Source: Yamagishiella unicocca (lineage: Eukaryota; Chlorophyta; Chlorophyceae; Chlamydomonadales; Volvocaceae). Taken from it: 64,000 bases of DNA. The stretch covers positions 539,025-603,024 of the forward strand of contig BDSL01000064.1 in the NCBI GenBank assembly GCA_003116995.1. The letters are read 5' to 3'. Positions 51,101-59,468 of this stretch are shown here, piece by piece. The notes beneath the pieces were generated by a model. It did not search any database. It worked only from the letters and a program-made list of their open reading frames with translations, and had not been told where the DNA came from. The position numbers and the translations under genes are program-made. The stretch's first letter is position 1; each line of letters begins with the position of its first letter.

Positions 51101-51696
51101 TAATGCGTAACACCATAGGCACGCGATAAGCTTGTGTGCGCCAGATAGATAGGTGAGTAGGATAGTAGGCCACCTAGCTATCTGGGTACATACGTAGCTG
51201 GCTGTGCGTTTTGCTGCCTGCTGGCTTCATTGGTGCACGCTACAAACGTGGCCGCCTCCCTCGCGCACGAACAGCAGGCAGAGAGTGCTCACGGGCAGCA
51301 GGCAGGGAGTAGTAGTGCTCACGGGCAGCAGGCAGGGAGTGCTCACGGGCAGCAGGCAAGGAGTGCTCACGGGCAGCAGGCGGGGAATCCATATCCGCAC
51401 ACGCACCTGGAAATCGGTGAAGCGGGGGCAGTCCACGAGCCGCTTCTCTGACCACAAGCACCTGATGTCTACAGTCCAGAGGACTACATTTGACGCGCCG
51501 CCATACACGGATCCAGAATCGAGGACTGCGTCGCCTGTCGTCCAGCCCAGCTGACGGCAGGCCTGCCTTGCCAAGTGCCAGTCGTACCAGTAACTGCTAT
51601 CGATGACTCCCCACTTGCCTCCGTGGAAGATTTGGAGCGTCCCACGGCCCGGCACGGCACTTCCCACCAGCCGCAGCGACCCCTCTCCAGCCGGTT
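18047..51696 (-). CDS. Giant multidomain SRCR / proline-rich transmembrane surface protein
   Basis: More than 55 exons on the minus strand read as one gene of about 33.7 kb and over 4,000 codons. N to C: seven SRCR domains, VMO-I-like modules, five SRCR domains, proline-rich linkers with an Ig-like exon, an EGF-like exon, a long beta-rich bacterial-like ectodomain, a proline-rich stalk and one membrane helix with a 15-residue tail. Splice phases agree at almost every junction I could test, and no internal stop plus new start was seen, which supports a single transcript. Exon models are incomplete at 38.8-41.8 kb and 23.3-25.6 kb. The most upstream exon found is 51407-51696; it begins in phase 1, so at least one exon with the signal peptide lies further right and was not found. 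By architecture it is an extracellular protein, anchored at the plasma membrane and perhaps embedded in the matrix; ligands are unknown. Two adjacent genes remain possible. Blocks are listed separately. Confidence 0.7.
18477..19583 (-). other. Proline-rich (hydroxyproline-type) stalk of about 370 residues
   Basis: Inside the last exon (18047-20091) a run made almost only of [19 protein letters not shown] and PPKPPSPP units joins the ectodomain to the membrane helix. Such (SP)n/SPPP stalks are hydroxylated and glycosylated in volvocine wall proteins such as pherophorins and gamete agglutinins, forming stiff rods. The long open frame on the opposite strand here is the Gly-rich shadow of this stretch. 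Confidence 0.9.
19584..31548 (-). other. Long ectodomain resembling large bacterial surface proteins
   Basis: Exons (high to low): 31548-31177, 31038-30858, 30735-30498, 30279-30013, 29718-29534, 29231-28880, 28755-28644, 28230-28109, 27957-27920, 27737-27632, 27370-27130, 26852-26717, 26467-26340, 26050-26031, 25742-25623, a less certain part at 25.2-23.3 kb including 24279-24204, then 23265-23184, 23051-22866, 22665-22526, 22262-21994, 21794-21661, 21427-21313, 21075-20876, 20611-20533, 20361-20244 and the start of 20091-18047. Landmarks: '[11 protein letters not shown]' (CARDB-like), [18 protein letters not shown] (carboxypeptidase-regulatory-like), [75 protein letters not shown] and [10 protein letters not shown]. 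From memory this ordered series occurs in very long extracellular proteins of bacteria; a profile search is needed to name it. Role: probably adhesion or matrix. Confidence 0.6.
28392..28418. repeat. Perfect 12-bp hairpin in an intron
   Basis: GGTTTGGTTTTA, three loop bases CTG, then TAAAACCAAACC. It lies in the intron between the exons ending at 28644 and starting at 28230. No function is evident. Confidence 0.85.
31785..32280 (-). other. Short beta exon followed by an EGF-like domain
   Basis: Exon 32280-32132 encodes about 50 residues ([20 protein letters not shown]) with the feel of the last strands of an Ig/TIG fold. Exon 31918-31785 encodes a compact EGF-like domain: [14 protein letters not shown] then [13 protein letters not shown], with six cysteines in the usual order and the closing GW.G..C. 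Codon phases join both exons cleanly (2, then 1). Confidence 0.8.
33129..33934 (-). other. Two proline-rich linkers and an Ig-like exon
   Basis: Exon 33934-33707 is wholly proline-rich ([19 protein letters not shown] and similar) and symmetrical, phase 1 at both ends. Exon 33376-33129 starts with a second proline-rich run and continues into a beta-rich segment, [20 protein letters not shown] and [11 protein letters not shown]. These linkers separate the SRCR half of the protein from the EGF/bacterial-like half. Confidence 0.8.
34034..38820 (-). other. SRCR array 2: five scavenger-receptor cysteine-rich domains
   Basis: Exons by domain: H 38820-38570 + 38350-38251; I 37973-37814 + 37078-36882; J 36384-36004 (one exon); K 35614-35459 + 35244-34964; L (begins in 34964 exon) + 34718-34610 + 34503-34448 + 34259-34034. 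Each shows the SRCR pattern 'vRL.gg....GrvEV....WG.v....w....A.V.CR.LGy', then a 'C.G.E..L..C' motif and 'aGv.C': for instance [20 protein letters not shown] and [14 protein letters not shown] in [15 protein letters not shown] and [12 protein letters not shown] in J. SRCR domains bind proteins or polyanions at the cell surface in animals and are abundant but uncharacterised in volvocine algae. Some domains lack the first cysteine pair. Confidence 0.85.
40167..40186. repeat. 20-bp AT palindrome in an intron
   Basis: CCCTATATATATATATAGGG is a perfect palindrome inside the intron between the VMO-I-like exons at 40345 and 40036. Probably a microsatellite. Confidence 0.85.
40733..40784. repeat. 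13-bp tandem repeat (CGGGCCCCTTGG)
   Basis: Four copies of ACGGGCCCCTTGG or GCGGGCCCCTTGG in an intron of the giant gene. Confidence 0.85.
46341..46425. repeat. Two copies of a dispersed ACCGGTTA-centred motif
   Basis: TCATACATGTAACCGGTTCT (46349 on) and GTGTATGTAACCGGTTCTTA (46400 on), each preceded by CCCA(C/T)GTC. Related copies, mostly in the other orientation, lie in OPR introns near 7861, 7990, 8707 and 10228. Confidence 0.7.
48318..48345. repeat. Interstitial telomere-like repeat in an SRCR intron
   Basis: Three CCCTAAAA units (complement TTTTAGGG) between the exons of SRCR domain C. Confidence 0.85.
51286..51384. repeat. 23-27 bp tandem repeat beside the first SRCR exon
   Basis: Four copies of GTGCTCACGGGCAGCAGGCA plus a short tail, in the intron just downstream (coding sense) of the exon ending at 51407. 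Confidence 0.85.
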
Positions 51697-52145
51697 CTGG
51701 TATGAATAATGAACACGTCATGAACACGTCGTACGTACAACGAGATGTTTGGAATTTATCATCAGCGATACGTACGTACATACGGGAGTGATATAACAAT
51801 GCGTAGCTACAGTAGATCCACTACTACCCTACCTGTCATTATTTAAACACAAAATTAAACTAAACGTGCATGCGTTGCTTCCAGCACGCCAACGAACGCG
51901 GGCAGTGGACTTCGGTACACTTTCCGGGGGCATGCATGCCTTATTACTCACTTCGCTGCCTTTCCGATTCGCTCGTCTATATCTAGTCGAAGATATGACA
52001 GATAGATGTATATTTTGTTTCCTACTACTCGCTTTCTGCTCAATACATACAGCCACGCAGCTAGTCCACGTGCGCCGGAGGGGCGAATACGGTTAGGTTT
52101 GTGTGTCTTTTGGTACTCTCGGTACTTAGGTTTTGTACCGCGTTT

Positions 52146-52208
52146 CTCGGTACTCGGTACTTGGTGCACTCTCGGTACTCGGTACTCGGTACTCGGTACT
52201 CGGTACTT
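52146..52208. repeat. 7-bp tandem repeat (ACTCGGT)
   Basis: Several consecutive ACTCGGT units, with some spaced or diverged copies at the left end. Confidence 0.85.
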
Positions 52209-52512
52209 GTCCGTACACTCGGGGGCTTTTGGCGCCATTGGCGCGAGGGCCTTACATCTGAGACGATTAGGTCACAGCATTTAAGCTGTAAGGCTCTATA
52301 TCCTTTTCATTCTATTTACGCCCAAACCTATCGCGACATTGACAACAGCGAACATCAACAAGTTACTGCCAAGGTCCAGCTATCGCGAAGGTTGGCGCGC
52401 TCTGGTCGCAACATCAGAACGCAAGTAAGGAAGCAAGCTATGCCCTCTTGAAGTAATAATTGTTGCGAATTGCATTGTTGCATAGTGGGCGCGGCGGCAG
52501 CAGAGCTTCGTG

Positions 52513-53140
52513 ATAACGCCGCACCCAGCGCGAGCGCTCTTATCGTCAGGGCCAAGGAGCCAACCATGTTATTATGCGGATGATATGATATTGCTTTGAT
52601 TACTCCCGACTTTTACGCTCGTTCTGCAGGACTCGTTCGACCTCGTTTGACTTCGCACTTCTTCACTGGTCTCCGTTTGTCTGTCCTCAAGGCGCGCTGC
52701 AACGTAACGTAAGTCAGACTTAATTGCTTTATTAGAATTGTATTCACCGGCTTTGCGAGTCCGGCTATGCGAGTCCGGCGTTATGAGTCTGGCGTTATGA
52801 GTCCGGCTTTGCGAGTTCTTTTGCATAGCGAGTCCGGCGTTGCGAGTTCTTTTGCATAGCGAGTCCGGCTTTGCGAGTTCTTTTGCATAGCGAGTCCGGC
52901 GTTGCGAGTCTTGTATAACGCCGCACCCAGCGCTGAAATCGTCAGAGCCAAGGAGCCAAATGTTGTTTGTTGTTTGTTATGCAGATGATATGATATTGCT
53001 TTGAACTATTCCCGATTATTGCGCTCGTTCTGCAGGACTCGTTCGACTTCACACTTCCTCGCTGGTCTCCTTTGGTCTGTCCTCAAGGCGCGCTGTAACG
53101 TAACGTAAGTCGAATAAGCTTTGTTAGAATAGCGAGTCCT
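52513..53140. repeat. Duplicated block of about 230 bp flanking a tandem array
   Basis: A block starting ACGCCGCACCCAGCGC at about 52514 recurs at about 52918. Shared landmarks in order: GCCAAGGAGCCAA, GATGATATGATATTGCTTTG, CGCTCGTTCTGCAGGACTCG, TGTCCTCAAGGCGCGCTG and AACGTAACGTAAGTC. Between the copies lies a 31-bp array (GAGTCCGGCTTTGCGAGTTC unit). It may be a solo non-autonomous element or a plain tandem duplication. Confidence 0.8.
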
Positions 53141-53330
53141 TGCATAGCGCGTCCTTGCATGGCGCGTCCTTGCATGGCGCATCCTTGCATGGCGCATCCT
53201 TGCATGGCGCATCCTTGCATGGCGCATCCTTGCATGGCGCATCCTTGCATGGCGCATCCTTACATGGCGCGTCCTTGCATGGCGCGTACCAAACCATTGC
53301 ATGGCGAGTCCTTGCATAGCGACTTGCAGC
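53131..53330. repeat. 15-bp tandem repeat (TGCATGGCGCATCCT)
   Basis: About twelve copies of TGCATGGCGCATCCT and close variants, directly after the second copy of the duplicated block and just upstream of the next gene. Confidence 0.9.
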
Positions 53331-53468
53331 ATTATGAATGTTTTGCAATAGTTGAATTGCTATTGAGCTGGTTTGAGATCGTACCTTCCACCATGTTTGT
53401 TACTCGCGCATCTTAGTGGCTGAAGTCTGCCACAACAACTCCTTTGTTATGTGTGTGTGTATGCAATA

Positions 53469-56400
53469 ATGCGACCCGATATTCAGGCCCCATTCCATCT
53501 GGAGCTCTTGGGGGATATGATGGATGTCAGGACTGCAGCCGACGGTGGCGGCACTACGCGAGCCGACGGTGGCGGCACTACGCGAGCTGACGGTGGCGGC
53601 ACTACGCGAGCTGACGGTGGCGGCACTACGCGAGCTGACGGTGGCGGCACTACGCGAGCTGAGGGTGGCGATGGAGGCACAACGGTTTCCCAGCAAGGTA
53701 ACGTCTTACGGTTGTTATGAATGCATAGTTATGTATAGTTGATGATATCTGCATAGGCCTGTGATTGATGGAACTTGCAATGATACGAAGGCCTGTGATT
53801 GATGGAACTTGCAATCATCCGAAGGCCTTTGATCGATACACATTGTATTGATTACCCCCATCCCCACCCCCTCGCTTCTTAAGGGGCACACGATGATGAG
53901 CCTATGACTCTCAACTCCTTCTTGGAGAAACTTTACAAGAAAGCCCCACCGCACTCACCAGGTAAAAAACTCTGTTTTCAGTTTGTTACTATATTTGATG
54001 CGAGCGAGTGTGGTATATCAGGCAGATCAGGCAGCCATTTACTGTTTCGCAAACTTGGCCGCAGGATGGATCAAGAGCACGATGGTCCACTACATCATGA
54101 TGATGCTGGAAGAGGAAGGCGGCATACAGCGTACCTTTCGGGAGCAACTTGACGTCATATTGGCAGAGCCCATGCCAGGCTTGCACGGGCCCGCGCTCCA
54201 AAAGATCTTGTTTCACCTCAACAAGATGTGTGGAGCGATCAAGACGTTGAGCAGTGGGCAGCGGGCTGCACTGAACATGTGCGCTGCCACACGCTTCCCT
54301 GTTGGATGCGAGCCATCCCCGGTCACGGTACTACGGCAAGCAGTCGCCGCAGCAGCCGACGCCAACGTCCCAGCAGCCACCGCCAACGCCGCAGCAGCCG
54401 ACGCCAACGTCCCAGCAGCCACCGCCAACGCCGCAGCAGCCGACGCCAACGTCCCAGCAGCCACCGCCAACGCCGCAGCAGCCGACGCCAACGTCCCAGC
54501 AGCCGACATTACCGCTGGCCTTTGCATTCTGCTAGCGGGGCTTGCTATCTTCTCGGCGTCACCACCCGAGGACAAGGCTGCAGGGCCGCCGTCGATCTGC
54601 AGCAGTCTGCAGGTTCAGGCTATCGTTGACGGACTTGAAGCTCGCTCCACCGTCATCACCAAAAGTAAAGATGAGGTGGATGCTCAAATTCGCCTGTTGG
54701 ATGCTAATTTGCTCCAAGCACGTGGTCGCTCGGAGGGAACAGCGCTGAAGGCAGCCAGCGACGCCGCGGCTTCTGTCGCGTCTTTGACGGCCGAGATCGA
54801 TACTCTTGAGCGCGAACTGCTGGCGGTCAATGCTGAGGACACTGCAGTCATTCAGCATGTGGCGCATACGGACAATACGTTGTCTGCCGCTACGACAACG
54901 GATATCGCTGCCATGGGTCGACAATTGTATGCACGTTCCCTGAAGTTGACAACAGAAGGGAAGCTGTGCAAAGCAAAAGCCGATCTCCTTCACATGGCTG
55001 CATTTGAGTGCGGTGTGGTCGCAGAGCTCGACCGGGCGCGTAAGTGCGTGCGCCAGCTGGAAGACGAGCTACAGGCAGCGAGGAGCCTTGCCGCCGAAGT
55101 GCGTGATGAGGAATCTCGCTTGTTGCCGGAGTTGTCTGCTTTGTCCAAGGTGCTGGCGAAGTTGCATCACGTGGTAAACAGTGCCTCTCCCTCGGCTGGC
55201 CCCTCCAACGATGCTGTTCTGGCAGTGGCGGCACGATCTGGCGATGCAGGCGGCATTGTCCTTGACGCAGGTGGCATCGGAAGCGGTGCAGTCATGGCCA
55301 TGGTAAGCAGTTCCTATATTCCTGTATTCATATTTTCCTGACGTGGATCATGACGATTTGATAAGTATCAATTGTGTTCGAATACAGTACCTGTACCTGT
55401 TTTATTGTGTGCTACGTTTGTTTTTGTTTGTTTTGTCCGTATGTTATTGTATTTCATTGTACTATCTTGTCAACTGGTTTTGCTTTCTTTTTGCTCGCTT
55501 CCCCATTGCAGGTGCCCAACAATGACCCTGCTGCAGTCACCAACAGCGGGCGGTGGGGCCGGAGTGCGGGTGGTGGACGGGGGGTAGCAGGCATCAGCGA
55601 CGGATCAGGCTGCAGCAATGGGCGGGGCGCACGTGGGCGGGGTGGCCGGAGTGCGGGCGGTGGACGTGGGGCAGGAGTCAGCAGCGACGGACCAGGGTGC
55701 AGCGATGGGCGGGGCGCACGTGGGCGGGGTGGCCGGAGTGCGGGCGGTGGACGGGGGGCAGGAGTCAGCAGTGACGGACCAGGGTGCAGCGATGGGCGGG
55801 GCGCACGTGGGCGGGGTGGCCGGAAGGCAGGTCGTGGGCGGGGGGGTGGCCTGAAGGCAGGCCGTGGACGGGGGGCAGGTGATAGCAGCGACGGGCCAGG
55901 AAGCAGCGATGGGACAGGCACCAACGACGGACCAGGCACCAACGACGGACCAGGCAGCGGCGACGAGCCAGGCAGCGGCGACGAGCCAGGCAGCGGCGAC
56001 GAGCCAAGCAGCAGCGACGAGCCAAGCAGCAGCGACGAGCCAAGCGGCAGCGGCGAGCCAAGCGGCAGCGGCGACGGGCCAGGCAGCGGCGACGGGCCAG
56101 GCAGCAGTGACGGGCCAGTCACCAACGACGGGCCAGGCCCAAGCAACGCAGCCGTAACCAAGGTAAACAATAGTATTCCTGTATTCCTGTTGTTAGGGTT
56201 AGGAACGTGTCCAGCGTCGTGCCCGTAATAATACACCCTGATCACTTTTGTAAAACGCTGAACGTGACGCTCCAACTCCAACACGCAGAAACGACAGCGA
56301 GTGCAAGAAGACGAGGTTCCTGAAGAGGGCCGACCACGTAGGAAGGTACGTTTGGGTTGGAACTTAATTTGGCTTGGAAATAGATAGCTGTTTCCTTTGT

Positions 56401-56641
56401 CACTGCAATTGGGGTGCCAAAGCTGGTGATAAACAATGTTCCGTTTCCTACATCGTGTATGCAGACGCGTAAGAAGAAACAACCTCCCGTCGCCGACAGT
56501 CTCGATGGTGATGTCCCCACTGCTGCAGACCTTGCCGTCCTGAAGAAACGTAAGATGTGGCGTCGATCGCAAGCTAAGTGTCGGCTCAGGAAGAAGAACG
56601 AGAAGAAGAACAAGAACAAGAACAAGAACAAGAAAAAATAA
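53469..56641 (+). CDS. Low-complexity / coiled-coil protein with RGG-like and lysine-rich ends; function unknown
   Basis: Six-exon model with all phases consistent: 53469-53697, 53884-53961, 54026-55302, 55512-56162, 56289-56345, 56465-56641; 822 residues. I do not recognise the family. In order: six DGGGTTRA-type repeats; a compact, apparently folded segment (DQAAIYCFANLAAGWIKSTM onward, about 90 residues); a 14-residue repeat ADANVPAATANAAA four times; a heptad-rich coiled coil of about 200 residues (ARSTVITKSKDEVDAQIRLL onward); three 29-residue GRGARGRGGRSAGGG units like RGG or AT-hook motifs; an acidic GSGDEP/SSSDEP run; and a Lys/Arg-rich end with KNKNKNKNKKK. The basic end suggests a nuclear or nucleic-acid-binding protein; this is inference. 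Intron 4 carries a short inverted-repeat element. Upstream exons cannot be excluded. Confidence 0.65.
56212..56260. mobile_element. Short inverted-repeat element, internally deleted copy
   Basis: CAGCGTCGTGCCCGTAATAA at the left end and AAAACGCTG at the right; the middle is shortened compared with the copies at 61307 and 63439. It lies in intron 4 of the low-complexity protein gene. Confidence 0.55.
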
Positions 56642-56883
56642 TAGGGCAATTGGTGCTGGCTGCTAGGTTGCCAAAAAGCAGTCTAGCAGGAAGTGAAAGC
56701 TATCTACTTACCTGTGCGAGGAGGGTTATCGATGATTGTTCATGTTCTACTATGCAGTGAGGATTTGCTGTTTGTCGATGTTTGCTGATGTTCGTAGATG
56801 ATAGTGGCTAACCTGGGCTAACTGTGGTAGTGTTTGGAAGGTGAAGTTGTGTATTGCTTGCGATGATTTGTATTGGTCCTTAG

Positions 56884-57030
56884 ACTTCGTGTCGTTCCCC
56901 ATGACTTCGTATTGGTCCTTAGACTTCGTATCTACTGAGAGGTTCCCCATGACTTCGTATCTACTGAGAGGTTCCCCATTACTTCGTATCTACTGAGAGG
57001 TTCCCCATTACTTCGTATCTACTTGGATGT
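56884..57030. repeat. 29-bp tandem repeat
   Basis: About four copies of a unit containing ACTTCGTATCTACTGAGAGG and TTCCCCAT. Confidence 0.9.
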
Positions 57031-57309
57031 GCGAGGAGGTGTGTTCACAGAAGTAATAGAGAGTGTGGTGGTGTGTCACATGCACCGTGGATCGGTTTAG
57101 TGACGCATGTCCAGATGTCCAGAGCCCCGATGTTAGCCTATGTGTTGTCAGAGCCATCAGAGCCATTTTCTGAACGCGCGCCTTGGGTATGGGAACTCAT
57201 TATGATGTTCCGCATTCGCCGATGCTGGCGTCCCGGCGTCGGAGAACATGCTATAGGTGGTAGTCTTATTACCTTGGCCACTGTAATTCTGAATTCACTG
57301 AATTCACAT

Positions 57310-57420
57310 GACACATCTTAATTCAATCTCAATTCAATCTCAATTCAATCACAATTCAATTCAGTCTCAATTCAATCCCAATTTCAATTTCAATTCAATC
57401 TCAATTTAATCTCAAGTCAC
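57310..57420. repeat. 11-bp tandem repeat (AATTCAATCTC)
   Basis: Roughly nine degenerate units of AATTCAATCTC upstream of the deacetylase gene. Confidence 0.85.
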
Positions 57421-57625
57421 TCTCAAAGTCGGCAACCGCCAGCTAACAGATGATGTATTCAAATTGGAAACAGGAAACTGTATCCAACTGGATCGAAATG
57501 AACGTACCAAAAATGAACGTACCAACAACCAACAGGAAACAAGAGCAGCAAACAAAGAAGGGTTTCCTTAAGACACTACGTATTTCCTGTTTATTGTTGT
57601 CACTTTGGAAATCACTTTGGAAATC

Positions 57626-59307
57626 ATGTCATCATCAGGACTTGCAGTAGTCTGCGATCCTTGCTTACCGAGTTTCAGTCTCGGTGTCGGACATCCGATG
57701 GATCCGTCGCGCTCTGAGACAAGCCTCGAGTTCTTCCATTATGTGTTGAACAAAGCGGGCGTGGACCTTTCAAAGGCAGGCGTGGAATTCGTCAGCCTTC
57801 GCGAACACATTTCAGAGGCGGATGCTGCCCGCATCGGCGCAGCCCTGAGCAGCTTCCATACGAAAGAATATTTGGACCTGATTTTCAATCCGGAGAAGGA
57901 GGCGGCTCAAATGTTAAAGGCGCTCAAAGCGGCCGGTCTGGGAGTCGACCCGGGAGATGACTGCCCCATTTTTCGCAACATGGACGAGTACATACAGCGC
58001 ATTGTCAGGGGTGCCCTGGTTGCGTGTGACCTCCTAGCGTCCAAGAGCGCCAAAACGGCGGTGTTCTGGGGCGGCGGCATGCACCACGGCCACCCGGACA
58101 AGGCGTCTGGGTTTTGCTATACCAACGATCTCGTCATCGCAATCATGGAGCTCCGGAAGCACTTCAGCCGTGTGCTCTACGTTGACATTGACATACACCA
58201 TGGCGACGGTGTTGAGGCGTACTTCCTCTCGCGGAAAGATATCATGACGGTGAGCCTACACATGTTCGAGAACACTCACAGCTGCGCCGATGGGGGTCAG
58301 CCAGCCTTCTTTCCAGGCACCGGCAAGGAAAGTGACATCGGCAAGGCGGATGGCAAGTACTTTGCGACCAACGTTCCACTCGCCCACAGCATCTCGGGCG
58401 AAAGCTACTTGAAGCTTATTGAGGGCGTACTGCCAGTGACGTTTACGTCGTTCGCACCAGATGCCGTAGTTCTCCAGTGCGGCTGTGACAGCGTCGCGGG
58501 GGACAGCCTGGGCATGTTCAACATGTCAATCAGGCAGCACGGGAGGTAATTCCAATTGTCAGGGCACTTTCCAATCTGAACCAATCTGAAACATTCACGT
58601 GTGCCCGGTGCAACATGCACCTGCCCGGGTGCAAACATTCTACGCAGGTGCGTCGAGATTGTCAAGGACCTGTGCGCCAAGTCTGGTGATATCCCATTGC
58701 TCGTGACGGGCGGTGGCGGATATCAACCGGCCATGGTGACGCGCTGCTGGGCGTACGAAACGGCGATCCTTGCGGGGCTCGGGCCGGTGTACTCGGACAT
58801 CGCAGAAGAGTTCGATTCTGATTTCTTCAGTGGCCCAATCTCCCCCGAGCTCATGAACGCCCTGCTGAACGTCCACTACGTACGTGATCGCGAGTTGGAA
58901 ATCTGCAAGAAGGTGCTGAAGAAGAACGACGCAAAGAAGGCCGCGGCGGTCATCGCGGGTCTCCCCAAGTTGCAACCGTACGCACACTGCATGGACGAGC
59001 GATTTGTTTGCAGTAAGTTGTTCTTTGTTTCTGGGTTATTCTGGGCTATTCTGGGTAAGTAGAACCACAGTAGGTAGGTTTACACGGTGTTTGTGTGTGG
59101 TTTGTAAAAACAAACTTAGGGCTTAGTTCATACGTGCACGCACAACGCTGTTCGCACCCTTTTCTACCCTTTGCAGCCAAGCAGTGCGACAGCTCACACA
59201 GCCTTGAGCGCAAGATGGAAAACATCATCCGAAACATGGGCAACGTGAAGCGGATTCGCGTGGAGGCGGCGTCGGAGGGGGCGGAGGAGGGGGCGGAGGA
59301 GGAATGA
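57626..59307 (+). CDS. Class I histone deacetylase (RPD3/HDA1-type fold)
   Basis: Three exons, 57626-58545, 58648-59012 and 59177-59307, phases consistent, 471 residues. It removes acetyl groups from lysines of histones and other proteins through a zinc-water mechanism. All catalytic parts are visible: the His pair H153-H154 in GGGMHH, zinc ligands D189 and H191 in VDIDIHHGDG, the third zinc ligand D288 in LQCGCDSVAGD, the glycine-rich loop FFPGTG, and the transition-state tyrosine Y332 in GGGGYQP. The start chosen is the ATG giving MSSSGLAVVCDP; an upstream in-frame TTG is not needed. Compared with RPD3, the segment after the His pair reads GHPDKASGFCYTND rather than the usual AKKSEASGFCYVND, and the C-terminus is short with an EEGAEEGAEEE end, so it may be a divergent paralogue. 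Intron 2 holds a degraded short inverted-repeat element; a 13-bp array starts at the stop codon. Confidence 0.93.
59079..59149. mobile_element. Short inverted-repeat element, degraded copy in deacetylase intron 2
   Basis: TTTGTAAAAACAAACTTAGG, CTTAGTTCATACG and GCACAACGCTG match the right half of the element at 61307-61387. The left end is lost. Confidence 0.6.
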
Positions 59308-59308
59308 G

Positions 59309-59412
59309 GTTTCGTGTTGAGGTTTCGTGTTGAGGTTTCGTGTTGAGGTTTCGTGTTGAGGTTTCGTGTTGAGGTTTCGTGTTGAGGTTTCGTGTTGAGG
59401 TTTCGTGTTGAT
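59309..59412. repeat. 13-bp tandem repeat (GGTTTCGTGTTGA) after the deacetylase stop
   Basis: Eight copies of GGTTTCGTGTTGA, with the first overlapping the bases immediately after TGA, in the presumed 3' untranslated region. Confidence 0.9.
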
Positions 59413-59468
59413 GTTTCGAGTTGCGACGTGGTGGAGCATGGTGCGCGCAGTAGGTGGTAGTGCACCTC

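Larger units (their letters stand above)
42131..51696 (-). other. SRCR array 1: seven scavenger-receptor cysteine-rich domains
   Basis: Exons by domain: A 51696-51407 + 50773-50716; B 50256-49918 (one exon); C 49230-49163 + 48884-48749 + 48165-48034; D 47806-47745 + 46559-46480 + 45816-45605; E 45354-45246 + 44878-44793 + 44512-44363; F 43900-43735 + 43534-43353; G 43206-43136 + 42581-42534 + 42368-42131. Phases match at all internal joins. Typical pieces are [19 protein letters not shown] and [14 protein letters not shown] in [19 protein letters not shown] in D, and [11 protein letters not shown] in F. Domain borders carry phase-1 introns throughout. Several domains keep only four or five of the six usual cysteines. 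Domain G contains an intron with a GC donor. Introns here are long (up to 2.2 kb, up to 1.2 kb in array D) and full of GATA and ACGTAC-type simple sequence. Confidence 0.85.
51697..53468. other. Boundary region without a recognised gene
   Basis: It should hold the 5' end of the giant minus-strand gene, but no signal-peptide exon ending in phase 1 could be identified. The 52-53.3 kb part is filled with a duplicated block and tandem repeats. Confidence 0.5.
56642..57625. other. Intergenic, dominated by tandem repeats
   Basis: No gene recognised between the low-complexity gene and the deacetylase gene. Two arrays (56884-57030 and 57310-57420) occupy part of it. The deacetylase promoter must lie here; no TATA box is clear. 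Confidence 0.5.

Noticed and set aside
52355..52567. Minus-strand frame starting MVGSLALTIRALALGAALS, like a signal peptide for the giant gene
   Set aside because: It lies inside the duplicated block, and no phase-1 donor follows it to join the exon ending at 51696.
53124..53348. Minus-strand frame of CKDAP repeats
   Set aside because: Pure translation of the 15-bp tandem array.
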